Below, piece after piece: positions 15,867 through 24,562 of a DNA stretch of 52,958 nt. Made by a program: the position numbers and the translations under genes. Numbering within the stretch: position 1 is the stretch's first letter; every line of letters begins with the position of its first letter. The notes beneath the pieces were generated by a model that saw only the letters and a program-made list of their open reading frames with translations, did no database searches and was not told where the DNA came from. Origin of the DNA: Lachnospiraceae bacterium (GTDB lineage: Bacteria; Bacillota; Clostridia; Lachnospirales; Lachnospiraceae). The stretch lies in contig WRAQ01000020.1 in NCBI GenBank assembly GCA_009780115.1, positions 1 to 52,958 on the forward strand, given 5' to 3'.

Positions 15867-17639
15867 TTAAGAAGCGATATGAACATCATACAATGAGAGT
15901 AATGAATTGTCCATTACCTTATATACGAAGATATCATAAACATATTGTAAATCGGTATAGCTATATATCAATTCCAGATTCAACTCGGAAGCATTGCCAA
16001 TCAACCCCCGGGATAATATATAGACTCCCCCCAGATTTTTAAATGCTTCCGTATTTATTCTAAGAGTTATCGGATTTTCAAGACGTTTTCTGGTTGGCCT
16101 GTATGGTGCATCATCACAAAATAGATACATCCGCCCGCCCCATGTGTCGAAATAATGTTTGTCTCTTGGGTTATAATCAAGCTGCGGTTCAATTATTTCG
16201 CGGAATGCCAATGTATATGACAAAGAGTAACTGCTGTTATATAAATCGATACATGAAAAACCGTTATACTTTAATATGCCGGGGTGATATCCGACTGCCG
16301 CAACGCCCTCGCCGTTATAATTAATGTCCTCCTTGATTTTATTAAATAGCCCCTTAGCGTAAAATTCCTGATAGCTTAGGATGCTCGTTTTTGTTATGTT
16401 ACGGTTATGTAATAAATTAAATGAGGCATAATTGTAACTTGTCAATGAAGTAAAAATAAAAAGTATTTGCAGCATCAATATTAGATAAGTTAAAATTTTT
16501 GGCTTAATAATTATTAGTGTGTAGGCAAACCAAATATACAATAAAAGTCGGTTTAAAAAGAATAACCGCCCCCAATTAAAGCCTGCGATTAATGGGAAAA
16601 TATTATAAATTTCTATTCTAAGCCATGTTGCGTACAAACCGCCGGTAAGTGAGAAAATAAATGTTCCTAATAATAAAGCAGAAGTGTAAAATAAGTATGT
16701 TGAAATACCTTTTGAATTATGCTTTCCTTTATATTTTTTTGAAAATTTTTGAATCAGCGCAAAAATCAATAATGATACAAAACTAATCATCCCGATTGGG
16801 ATAATAATTCTCTCGGCATATGTCGGGGCATGATAATGCCCTTCATTAAAATATCTGACCGCAACCCGAAGCCCCTCATTTAATCCCGGCATTTCTCTGT
16901 TTAGGGCAAGTTCCCGATTAAGCGGTTCGTTAATGGCAAACATAAAATAAAACAATTTTATATTAGTAAGAATATAACCACATATCAGGCACAAAAAACT
17001 AATGAATAAATTAAGGTTGAATTTTCGATTTTTTATCCATATAAAAAATATCCCTAAAAACCATAAACCGAGCAAAAAAAAGCCGGTAAAAACAAAATCA
17101 GAAATAAGCGGAAAGAAAATCAAAAGCAGAACTCGTTTATCAAAGCCATGGTTTATTGATTTAGATATCTTTATGAAAAAATATAGTAAAAGCGGCGCTG
17201 AAGCAATCCAAGCCGAGGGAAAAGCCGGGACAAAAGCAAAAGTAAGTGATACTAGTTTAATGATTGGCTTTACATTCTCATCAGAAAAAAAATAGGAAAG
17301 CAGTATATACATTGCGAAAAAACCAATTATAACAGTAATAATATATTCGATTATTAACGCAGTGATTGCTTCAAAAAAATAATAATATAAAATATTTATA
17401 TTGAATTGCGGGTAAGATAAATAAGCTGAAGACAGGCCGCCTAGAGACTCAACCGGGGTGTTAATCGTAAATAGAAGATTATTGTTTTTCGCCATCGTAA
17501 TCCAGGGAATGTATTCATCCAGCCCGTCATGGATAGGAAATATCGCATTTTCCCCGTGATAGAAGAGCGGGGCAAATGCTATTATAAAGATAAAAATGAT
17601 GGATAAATTCGCCAACTGATTAATACGTTTATTATTCAC
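15867..17639 (-). CDS. Polytopic membrane protein, DUF6044/YkoS-like (GT-C-like)
   Basis: A large membrane protein with about 11-12 hydrophobic segments and a long hydrophilic C-terminal part outside the membrane (about residues 415-590). After the first segment comes FPIHDGLDEYIPW, an acidic loop motif as in DUF6044 proteins such as YkoS and similar in placing to the catalytic Asp of GT-C glycosyltransferases. It may move a sugar from a lipid carrier on the outer face. The frame is open from 17672. I place the start at GTG 17639, five bases after GGGAG, because the same GGGAGTTANN-start arrangement recurs before two other genes here. ATG 17651 is the alternative. Confidence 0.75.
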   Translation of the reverse strand: MNNKRINQLANLSIIFIFIIAFAPLFYHGENAIFPIHDGLDEYIPWITMAKNNNLLFTINTPVESLGGLSSAYLSYPQFNINILYYYFFEAITALIIEYIITVIIGFFAMYILLSYFFSDENVKPIIKLVSLTFAFVPAFPSAWIASAPLLLYFFIKISKSINHGFDKRVLLLIFFPLISDFVFTGFFLLGLWFLGIFFIWIKNRKFNLNLFISFLCLICGYILTNIKLFYFMFAINEPLNRELALNREMPGLNEGLRVAVRYFNEGHYHAPTYAERIIIPIGMISFVSLLIFALIQKFSKKYKGKHNSKGISTYLFYTSALLLGTFIFSLTGGLYATWLRIEIYNIFPLIAGFNWGRLFFLNRLLLYIWFAYTLIIIKPKILTYLILMLQILFIFTSLTSYNYASFNLLHNRNITKTSILSYQEFYAKGLFNKIKEDINYNGEGVAAVGYHPGILKYNGFSCIDLYNSSYSLSYTLAFREIIEPQLDYNPRDKHYFDTWGGRMYLFCDDAPYRPTRKRLENPITLRINTEAFKNLGGVYILSRGLIGNASELNLELIYSYTDLQYVYDIFVYKVMDNSLLSLYDVHIAS

Positions 17640-17707
17640 GATAACTCCCATAAGCCGCTCTCCACGCGGCATTCCAAATCAGGATTGTGAAATTTTAATT
17701 TCACACT
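17640..17707 (-). promoter_or_regulatory. Two-hairpin leader element, copy A
   Basis: Read on the minus strand, the element starts at the stop of the upstream gene with AGTGTGAA, forms hairpin 1 (GTGAAATT/AATTTCAC, 17704-17687), then the constant linker ATCCTGATTTG, hairpin 2 (GCCGC/GCGGC, 17670-17654), then ATGGGAGTTA and the start codon. It is homologous to copies B (21251-21319) and C (25699-25767). Confidence 0.75.
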
Positions 17708-19149
17708 AGCAATTCCCTAATATTTTCTTCCATATTATTTAGCGCATTATCTTTGAAAAAAATGTTGCGAAGATGCACTTTATCATCACAGTTTATATTT
17801 TTCACGGCATCGAAAAGCTCATCAGAGTTATTAACCTTATGGCAATATCCTAATTCGCATAAATCCCCCATCCGGTCGGATTCAGAGGCATTAAAGATAA
17901 AGGCCGATAAACCAAAACCCAGTCCCTCATATATAGCAGTAGTGGAAATACCTATCACCGCAGTGCTAATGGAAAATATTTCATATAAGGTCCGGTTTGG
18001 GTCATCGATTACTTCCACAGCGGAACCGGCAAGAATCGGATAGCGTTGTTTCCAGTCGTTTAATTCTCCGGGATGAAGTTTGAAAATTACTTTCCATCCT
18101 TGTAACATTAACCGCTTACTCATCTCTACGGCTAAATCATCAAATTTTATTCCTTGAGTTATACCCGGTTGAGATAAGAAAACCAAAATATTTATATCCG
18201 TTTCTTTTTTAAATATATGAGAAAAATGCTTTAATTGTTTTTCGAAAAATGGAAAACCCACTGAAATTAGATTATTTCTATCGATGGGGTAAGATGCTTT
18301 GTCTTTGAAGAAATCAGCAAAAAGAAAAAGCTTATCCGGAAATTGTTTAATCTGGTTTCCGATAGGGTAATTATATGCAATATGGTATTTGTCGATAATG
18401 CCATGCTGTAATTCGGCCGTCGTTATATTTTCTTCTTTTGCGACTTCATTAATAATCATTTTATCAATTGTGTATGAAACTACTTCGATAATAATCTTTG
18501 GTGAAATTTTGCGTATTAACTTACGATATGCCTTTAATCTTGATACATAGACAAAATATCGATTCGTCATTATATTAACCCAATAGTCAATATTGATATC
18601 GGAATTTGCCATATCATTAAGCTGTTTTAACGGGTCTTTAATTATTGCTTCAATTTGGTTTTTTATATCATCATATTTCCGGCGGGATAAGTGTTTTATT
18701 AGATAAGCATAGGTTCTGCTTTTCAAATTAATCTGATCAGTATAAAGAAGCTCCTTGGTTTTGGCAGGCGAAAAATGGGTATTACTTTTATATGGCGTTT
18801 CTAATGTTATTGAATCAGGGAAAATATCTGCTAAAGCATCAGTGTAAAGGCATTCATAAAAATCATTATTCAAAATACGCCGTGAGTGGCACAAAAAAAG
18901 GATGTCGCACTTCGATTTTGATAATTTCTTTTTTTTTGAATTGCTTTTAACGGCACTTATTATGTCATGTAATAATCCGCCGGTTTTTTTCTTATTAGGC
19001 AGTGAAAGTTTTTTTGCGGGATTATTTATAGATTGCCATAATGAAAACCGATTATATATCCATGGATAATAACCATTAATATTTAAGGAATTAAGATTAA
19101 ATGCTTCTTCAATATTTAGAAAAATATTTGTAATATTGGTATGATTCAT
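17701..19149 (-). CDS. GT-B glycosyltransferase-like protein with HP motif (possible nonulosonate or capsule transferase)
   Basis: A 482-aa soluble protein. The C-terminal half resembles GT-B surface-carbohydrate transferases: AELQHGIID (about 265), VFLSQPGITQG, VIFKLHPGEL (about 360) and VIGISTTAIYEGLGFG (about 410). The KLHP motif and the Ser/Thr after it are placed as in bacterial sialyltransferases, polysialyltransferases and CDP-glycerol transferases. With nonulosonate genes 5 kb away it is a candidate for transferring that sugar, but this is inference. It is the first gene of the minus-strand group 19149-12962, preceded by GGAAG and its own promoter. Leader element A begins at its stop codon. 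Confidence 0.7.
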   Translation of the reverse strand: MNHTNITNIFLNIEEAFNLNSLNINGYYPWIYNRFSLWQSINNPAKKLSLPNKKKTGGLLHDIISAVKSNSKKKKLSKSKCDILFLCHSRRILNNDFYECLYTDALADIFPDSITLETPYKSNTHFSPAKTKELLYTDQINLKSRTYAYLIKHLSRRKYDDIKNQIEAIIKDPLKQLNDMANSDINIDYWVNIMTNRYFVYVSRLKAYRKLIRKISPKIIIEVVSYTIDKMIINEVAKEENITTAELQHGIIDKYHIAYNYPIGNQIKQFPDKLFLFADFFKDKASYPIDRNNLISVGFPFFEKQLKHFSHIFKKETDINILVFLSQPGITQGIKFDDLAVEMSKRLMLQGWKVIFKLHPGELNDWKQRYPILAGSAVEVIDDPNRTLYEIFSISTAVIGISTTAIYEGLGFGLSAFIFNASESDRMGDLCELGYCHKVNNSDELFDAVKNINCDDKVHLRNIFFKDNALNNMEENIRELLV

Positions 19150-19188
19150 TTATATAATTAACTTCCTTGCTATGTTTGAATCATTCAC

Positions 19189-19215
19189 TATTCACGCTCA
19201 AGGTAAATGTGAATA
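19189..19215 (-). promoter_or_regulatory. Stem-loop in leader of the 17701-19149 gene
   Basis: TATTCAC (19189-19195) and GTGAATA (19209-19215) enclose 13 bases. They fall inside the predicted leader between promoter and start codon. Confidence 0.4.
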
Positions 19216-19234
19216 ATGACGAATTATTACTTTT

Positions 19235-19263
19235 ATTATATAGGTGCAGAGCTTGTTGCGCAA
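19235..19263 (-). promoter_or_regulatory. Sigma-A promoter, minus strand
   Basis: TTGCGC (19263-19258), a 17-base spacer and TATAAT (19240-19235), reading towards the GT-B gene that starts at 19149. Confidence 0.7.
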
Positions 19264-19288
19264 GTGGTTTGGCATTCAAGATTTTAAT

Positions 19289-19317
19289 TTGTTCCAGGCT
19301 AATGATTATGGTATGAT
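19289..19317 (+). promoter_or_regulatory. Sigma-A promoter, plus strand
   Basis: TTGTTC (19289-19294), a 17-base spacer and TATGAT (19312-19317), driving the kinase-like gene at 19386. It is divergent from the minus promoter 26 bases away. Confidence 0.6.
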
Positions 19318-19385
19318 AATGTTGTTGTAAGCTTAATTATTGATTTTATTGCGTTGAGAGTGCGTGGGTAAAGGTTGGTAGAAAA

Positions 19386-20051
19386 ATGTTAATAATCGAA
19401 TTATATGGGACAAACGGGTGCGGTAAAACTACCCTTGCCGAAGAAGTAATCGAGCGATTAAAAGGGCATGATTTAAAGGTTGCCGGTTATAGTGATATAG
19501 AAGGGCATAAATTAAATTTCCTGCTTACTATTAAAGAATATAAATCCTACCCGATAACTTTCTCTATTTTATTTTATTTAATTAATTATCCTTTCAGTAA
19601 GACAAGTTTCAAGTTTTATAAATGCTTACTTAACCTTTGTTACCGGCTTAAAAAACTTAAGCACGCAAATCATTATGACGTAATCTTATTGGAAGAAGGT
19701 TTTTGCCAGTATCTTGCCAGTATCGCTTATGATAAAAATGTAAAAGATAATTATTTTTTAAGAAGAGCAGCTAAAGCAATTAAAAAAGTTTTTCCTGACT
19801 TGTATTTGATTGACTGTAAAATTAGCTTGGATGAAAACCTTAGCCGGGTTCGCAGCAGGGGGCGCACCGGTTCTCGTTACGATTCGGTTACGAATGATAA
19901 CAAGCTACTTGATTTACTAAAGATACAAAAGAAAAATCTGGGAATTATTGGGAAAAATATATCACCGCCGGAATTGACACTGGATTTAGAAAACGACCCT
20001 CAATATAATCAGGATAAAATCATAGACTTAATCATTTCAAGAATTAACTAA
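19386..20051 (+). CDS. Thymidylate-kinase-like P-loop kinase
   Basis: A 221-aa nucleotide-kinase-fold protein with Walker A ELYGTNGCGKTTLAEE (residues 5-20), a DLYLIDCKISLDENLSRVRSR-type helix, and a lid-like RGRTGSRYDS loop (about 156-165). It resembles dTMP kinase but diverges in the substrate region, and housekeeping dTMP kinase genes rarely sit inside glycan islands. It may phosphorylate a sugar or nucleotide precursor. It is transcribed alone on the plus strand between two minus-strand operons, and its 3' end carries part of a three-copy 15-bp repeat. Confidence 0.75.
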   Translation: MLIIELYGTNGCGKTTLAEEVIERLKGHDLKVAGYSDIEGHKLNFLLTIKEYKSYPITFSILFYLINYPFSKTSFKFYKCLLNLCYRLKKLKHANHYDVILLEEGFCQYLASIAYDKNVKDNYFLRRAAKAIKKVFPDLYLIDCKISLDENLSRVRSRGRTGSRYDSVTNDNKLLDLLKIQKKNLGIIGKNISPPELTLDLENDPQYNQDKIIDLIISRIN

Positions 20052-20131
20052 GAATTATTTAATTCATTTAAGAATCAATTATATAATTACTTAATCATTT
20101 CAAGATAAACTAAAATCACTTAATCATTCAA
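20026..20131 (+). repeat. Three copies of a 15-bp direct repeat at a convergent gene junction
   Basis: ACTTAATCATTTCAA occurs at 20026-20040 (inside the end of the kinase gene) and 20089-20103 (between genes), and with one base missing at 20118-20131 (inside the end of the convergent glycosyltransferase gene). The first two copies continue alike (GAATTAACTAA against GATAAACTAAA), so this looks like a local duplication. Confidence 0.8.
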
Positions 20132-21250
20132 AAATTTCCTAAATAATTTTTGATCAGCAATATCAAGTTTTAATAAATCCATTGAGCTTTCAAGCTTTAA
20201 TGATTTCTCATAAAAAAACGATAAATCATGATTTTGTTCGTAAGTTTTCATAAATAGCTTATGCTTTTTGCTCCCTCGGGAATAATTGCCGTGCTTGATT
20301 ATTTCTTGAAATTTAAGTTTGTCATTGGGTAAAAATTTGTAATGCAGTAAAAAAGAGGCCGCATATTTACTGCTGAAATTTAGGGTGAAAGGGTAATTAT
20401 TATGGGTACCGATAAGATCAGATTTATTAGCTTTAATTAAGCTGTATTTTGTTAATAACGGCATCATTTTTTTATTCTTTTCTTCAAATAAGCGGCTTTG
20501 CGGCCCGCCCAAAATAGAATAACCCCAGAATTTTTTCGCCATTTCATAAGAGTCCGGGTCAAAATAGCAATATTCTTCTATGTAAAAATCATTATCAGTA
20601 TTCCCGTTAAACAATTTTTCATTTGCATACATATCTATCATCGGGCTATGTACGCATTTGATATCTTCTTTTTCCAGAAAAGCAATATAGTCATTAATCG
20701 GATAATTCTCCACCCCGGGATAAATAAATAATTCGTCCGAGTCAAGAATAAGATACCACCGGTTATATCCGAAAATATCCATTGCCTGTCTGCGCCATGA
20801 ATTTTTTATTGTTGAGTTAAAGTTTTCATCAACAGTGAAAAGCGAAACATCATCTTGATCTTTAAGCCATTCTAAGGTGCCGTCAGTTGACATATTGTCA
20901 ATGTAAACGAAATGCTTAATTCCGATTTTTCGGTGGTGTTCTATTTGTTTTTTTACTTTAAGAAGGTCACCTTTTACAGCACAAATTATAATTGGGTCGT
21001 TTTCACTAAGATTGATATCCAAAACTCTAAGTATTTTTACAGTCTTATTTTTATAAGAATAGATAAAATCACTGATAGGGAAATTAATAAAAGCTGCCAT
21101 CTGCAAGATACTTTTTTTAAAATCCCTTAAAATATCAATATTTTGATTAATTAATTTAATGTTGCACCGTGCTGTTTTTGTTATTCCCAATCGTTTGATA
21201 GCATATGTCAAATACCTTTTGATAAGCAATAAACGTTTTTTGAATATCAT
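20120..21250 (-). CDS. Glycosyltransferase, GT2_4/GT92-like
   Basis: A GT-A fold transferase of the kind in which a short N-terminal strand (PIIICAVKGDLLKVKKQIEH, about 85-104) is followed by FVYIDNMSTDGTLEWL, WRRQAMDIFGYNRWYLILDSDELF (the DSDE metal site, about 170) and HSPMIDMYA. These belong to the Glyco_tranf_2_4 group. The frame is open to 21262 (ATGGGAGTTAAAATG), but GGGAG serves as the ribosome site for the second ATG at 21250, so I start there. It is the last gene of the minus-strand operon 26649-20120, after leader element B. Confidence 0.8.
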   Translation of the reverse strand: MIFKKRLLLIKRYLTYAIKRLGITKTARCNIKLINQNIDILRDFKKSILQMAAFINFPISDFIYSYKNKTVKILRVLDINLSENDPIIICAVKGDLLKVKKQIEHHRKIGIKHFVYIDNMSTDGTLEWLKDQDDVSLFTVDENFNSTIKNSWRRQAMDIFGYNRWYLILDSDELFIYPGVENYPINDYIAFLEKEDIKCVHSPMIDMYANEKLFNGNTDNDFYIEEYCYFDPDSYEMAKKFWGYSILGGPQSRLFEEKNKKMMPLLTKYSLIKANKSDLIGTHNNYPFTLNFSSKYAASFLLHYKFLPNDKLKFQEIIKHGNYSRGSKKHKLFMKTYEQNHDLSFFYEKSLKLESSMDLLKLDIADQKLFRKFLND

Positions 21251-21319
21251 TTTAACTCCCATCTGCCTGTCTTAACAGACGTACAAATCAGGACTATAAA
21301 AGATTTATCTTTCATTTTA
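21251..21319 (-). promoter_or_regulatory. Two-hairpin leader element, copy B
   Basis: On the minus strand: stop TAA, hairpin 1 (AAAGAT/ATCTTT, 21312-21299), linker GTCCTGATTTG, hairpin 2 (GTCTGT/ACAGGC, 21280-21265, with one U-G pair that exists only in the transcribed orientation), then ATGGGAGTTAAAATG. Stem bases differ from copies A and C while pairing is kept. Confidence 0.75.
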
Positions 21320-22417
21320 GCCCTTTTTATTATATATATCAACGCAAGAAGATATATAATTTTCCCACTTCTCAAAAACTTGACAGGGATGAAATTCTTC
21401 GCTTGCCCGCTTCTTTGCATTTTGGCTAAGTTTTTCTGCGTAATCATTGTCAGTTAATACTTTTAGAACCGCTTTTGCCATTTTATCGGAATCACCTTTC
21501 GGGACAAGGACACCATTAACGCCCGATTCGATAAGTTTTTCCGCCCCGCCGCCGGAAAATACAGTGCTTATGCAAGGGGTGCCGATGATTAGAGCTTCGA
21601 TAAGGGCATTGGGTAACCCTTCGAAATCAGGGGAAAAAAGAAAAAGTTTTGCATCAGCCATTTTCTTTTCAATATCATTAGTAATTCCGGCTAAAATAAC
21701 CCGGCCGGATAACCCTAATTCACTGATGTATTCTTCTAATTTGCTATAATCCGGGCCCTCCCCATAAATCAAAAAATTATCGCTTATATCATTAGCAATT
21801 AATGAATAAGCTTTGATAGCAATATGCCAGGCTTTTTGAGGGACTAACCTGCCAACGCCAATAATGCCTTTCCGCTCATTGGCCGGTAAGATATTGAATA
21901 AATCACGATCAATTAAATTATTGATAATGACTGATTTATTTTGAATTTTTTGCGAAAAAAAGTTTTTTGCCACTTCAGTTTGAAAAACACATCCATCAAC
22001 AAGGGTATAAAGTGATTTATAGATAACTTTTTTGGGGAATTTTGCAAGTTCAACATAGGGGTCGCTCCGAACCGAAATAACTTGCGGTATCTCTAAAAAC
22101 AATTTCGTCAGATAAATAAATAAACTGTCAAGCTGCATAAAGGTAATGATGACATCCGGTTTTTCCTGCTTTAGAAATTTTCTTAGTTTGATAGCTGTTA
22201 GAATAAATAGGGGGATATCAGCAATGATAGTAGAAGATTTTTTCCTGGCATTTATATTATATCTCTTTACTTTTTCGCCTACTTGATATTCATTAGGGTA
22301 TTCTCTAAGGGTAACGAAAATAGTTTCATGATTATCAGCAAACATATTTGCTAAATTTGTCATGACCCGCCCAATTCCGCCCCGGTTAAGTTTATTTCGG
22401 TAAAATAAAATTTTCAT
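21317..22417 (-). CDS. GT4 glycosyltransferase
   Basis: A standard GT-B family 4 transferase of 366 aa. The N-terminal acceptor domain starts with ILFYRNKLNRGGIGRVM (3-19, the Gly-rich loop). The C-terminal donor domain has GIIGVGRLVPQKAWHIAI (about 190-207), LFLFSPDFEGLPNALIEALIIGTP (the EX7E motif with E at about 262 and 270) and GVNGVLVPKGD. It retains the nucleotide-sugar and is cytoplasmic. Its start lies one base after the previous gene's stop, so the genes are tightly coupled. Leader element B begins at its stop. Confidence 0.92.
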   Translation of the reverse strand: MKILFYRNKLNRGGIGRVMTNLANMFADNHETIFVTLREYPNEYQVGEKVKRYNINARKKSSTIIADIPLFILTAIKLRKFLKQEKPDVIITFMQLDSLFIYLTKLFLEIPQVISVRSDPYVELAKFPKKVIYKSLYTLVDGCVFQTEVAKNFFSQKIQNKSVIINNLIDRDLFNILPANERKGIIGVGRLVPQKAWHIAIKAYSLIANDISDNFLIYGEGPDYSKLEEYISELGLSGRVILAGITNDIEKKMADAKLFLFSPDFEGLPNALIEALIIGTPCISTVFSGGGAEKLIESGVNGVLVPKGDSDKMAKAVLKVLTDNDYAEKLSQNAKKRASEEFHPCQVFEKWENYISSCVDIYNKKG

Positions 22418-22418
22418 T

Positions 22419-23624
22419 TCAATTTTTAATCATCTCCTGATATAAATTGTAAACCTCACCGGCACAATTATCAATTGAAAAATGGCTTTCGGCTTTTTTC
22501 CTTCCGGCATATGCTAATGATTCAAGCCGGCCAGGATTATTGAATAATTCATTAATTATTTCGGCAAGATGGGCCGGGTCGCCATAGCGATAAATTCTAC
22601 CGTCGATGCCATCGGTAATTATTTCGGTATTTGCACCAGTATCAGAAGCAATAACAGCTAAACCAGCCAGCATATATTCAATTGATATCCGGCCAAACCC
22701 TTCGGATTTTGAGCATGTCACGCCAATATCATAGTTGGAAAGAATATCAGGGATATTTTTTTGATAGCCAATAAGATGCACCTGCTTTTCCAAATTCAAT
22801 TCTTTAATCCGCTTTATCAATAATTTTTTGTAATCAAGATAACTTTCGCCTAATAAATCCAGACAGATATTTAATCTGATTTCTGACGAAAGCCGGCCTA
22901 TTGCTTCAATGATTTGCAATTGCCCTTTGTTTGGCTGGATATGGCCGACAATAACAATTTTCAGGATAGAATCATTCCGTAGTTTCTTTGGTTTGAAGTT
23001 GGCAGGGTCAATGCCATTATATATCCGGGTTATTTTTTCTTCGTTTATCCCTTTCTTTATCCAGGCCGTCTTAACCGCGTTTGAAATAGCAATAAATTTA
23101 TTTGCATTTTCCATCATATATTTAATGCACCCTCGTTTGTACATGACGACATTATAATCATCTTCGCCAAATTCACGAATATGCCAAACATGCGGGATAG
23201 TATATTTTTTACTTAAATAAACCCCAATATCAAGGCGGTTCAAATTGGTATGGATAATATTGATTTGTGAAAAATCAATGCCAATCCGGTTGATACCCCG
23301 GTATGTTAGCGCGCCAAAAAGAAATAAACCGTACTTAACTACATGTTTGAAAAGGCGCATAAATGGATTGCGATAGGGAGCACCGGCCATAATATCACGA
23401 TACCAAAAAGAATAGTTTTCGATCCCTTCCCGGTCACATAGCTCATTCAGAGAGTTTTTTTTCTTAGTAAGTAATACCGGAGTGATTGCATGATTTTTTC
23501 TTAATGCCAGCATTAAATCGCACAATGATTTCGGCGCACCATATTTAAAGTCGCCGGAAGCGATATAAAGAATTTTCAATTCTCGAATTTTTAATTTTTG
23601 AATTTTCTGCTCCGGAACTTTCAA
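22419..23624 (-). CDS. GT4 glycosyltransferase
   Basis: Family 4 GT-B transferase of 401 aa. LKILYIASGDFKYGAPKSL is the N-terminal loop, HTNLNRLDIGVYLS and ISNAVKTAWIKKGI lie mid-protein, and the C-terminal domain has VIVGHIQPNKGQLQ and DIGVTCSKSEGFGRISIEYMLAG (EX7E type). The only upstream start is TTG at 23624, overlapping the previous stop (TTGA) with AGGAG eight bases ahead. The N-terminal tail contains near-repeats of AAAATTC and looks extended. It is one of four overlapping GT genes transcribed together. Confidence 0.9.
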   Translation of the reverse strand: MKVPEQKIQKLKIRELKILYIASGDFKYGAPKSLCDLMLALRKNHAITPVLLTKKKNSLNELCDREGIENYSFWYRDIMAGAPYRNPFMRLFKHVVKYGLFLFGALTYRGINRIGIDFSQINIIHTNLNRLDIGVYLSKKYTIPHVWHIREFGEDDYNVVMYKRGCIKYMMENANKFIAISNAVKTAWIKKGINEEKITRIYNGIDPANFKPKKLRNDSILKIVIVGHIQPNKGQLQIIEAIGRLSSEIRLNICLDLLGESYLDYKKLLIKRIKELNLEKQVHLIGYQKNIPDILSNYDIGVTCSKSEGFGRISIEYMLAGLAVIASDTGANTEIITDGIDGRIYRYGDPAHLAEIINELFNNPGRLESLAYAGRKKAESHFSIDNCAGEVYNLYQEMIKN

Positions 23625-24562
23625 TTCTCATACTCCTGTTTCCTGACCCGGTATTGAATATCTTCCAAGAGCTTTCTGTTAGTTGCAATCACATCGGCTA
23701 CCAAACCAATCATAAAGGTAATAAAACCGATAATTAGCAAAGTACATGCCAAAATCAATGATTGAATATGACCGTTACCCTGACCAATTGAAAAGAAATA
23801 TAAAAAGCGGATAGTGGGGACCGACCCGACAATAGTTGGTATTATTGCAATGATGGTAAAACAATAAAGCGGCTTGTACCACATCAGCGCCCGGATAATT
23901 GTCAGCATCGATATTTTGACATAGCTCCACATGTTTTTCATTAAACGCGACTTACGAAGTTCCGGATTAGTCCGGATTGGGACACTGGTAATTGCCATTC
24001 TATTCCGCCCGGCCTGGACGATTGTTTCGAGAGTATAGGTATAATCATTAATAACGTTTAGGGAAATCGCCGCTTCGCGGCTATAAGCACGGAATCCGCT
24101 TGGCGCATCGGGAACATTGGTCCGTGAAGCTTTCCGCACTACCCAACTGCCGAAACGTTGAAGCAGCTTTTTGATAAATGAAAAATGAGCAGTTTTGTCG
24201 ATTGGGCGGGCGCCAATAACAATATCAGCTTGTCCGTCAAGGATTGGTTTAACCAGCTTGGCGATATCATCGCCGACGTATTGATTATCAGCATCGGTAT
24301 TGACGATTATATCAGCACCGTTACGAAGGCAGGCATCAAGACCGGCCATAAATGCCTTGGCAAGCCCTTTATTCCGCTTAAAATTGACAATATGATGCAC
24401 TCCCCATTCTCTGGCAACGCGGACGGTTTCATCCATACTGCCGTCATTAATGATTAAATACTCAATGACATCAATGCCGTCAAGCTTTTTGGGGAGGTCA
24501 TTTAAAGTGATTTCCAGTGTTTCGGCTTCGTTATAACAGGGAATTTGGATAATTAGTTTCAT
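23621..24562 (-). CDS. Polyprenyl-phosphate glycosyltransferase (GT2, DPM1-like)
   Basis: A GT-A transferase (LIIQIPCYNEAETLEITL, INDGSMDET, metal motif NTDADNQY at about 94-101, VIGARP) with two C-terminal membrane helices (PLYCFTIIAIIPTIVG and SLILACTLLIIGFITFMIGL, about 235-295). This is the dolichol-phosphate-mannose-synthase layout: it charges undecaprenyl phosphate with a sugar from a nucleotide donor. It would supply GT-C enzymes such as the membrane proteins at 15867 and 26785. It overlaps both neighbours by four bases. Confidence 0.9.
   Translation of the reverse strand: MKLIIQIPCYNEAETLEITLNDLPKKLDGIDVIEYLIINDGSMDETVRVAREWGVHHIVNFKRNKGLAKAFMAGLDACLRNGADIIVNTDADNQYVGDDIAKLVKPILDGQADIVIGARPIDKTAHFSFIKKLLQRFGSWVVRKASRTNVPDAPSGFRAYSREAAISLNVINDYTYTLETIVQAGRNRMAITSVPIRTNPELRKSRLMKNMWSYVKISMLTIIRALMWYKPLYCFTIIAIIPTIVGSVPTIRFLYFFSIGQGNGHIQSLILACTLLIIGFITFMIGLVADVIATNRKLLEDIQYRVRKQEYEN

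Noticed and set aside
19386-20051. Housekeeping thymidylate kinase (tmk)
   Set aside because: The P-loop and lid fit the fold, but the substrate region diverges and the context is glycan synthesis, so the gene symbol is not assigned.
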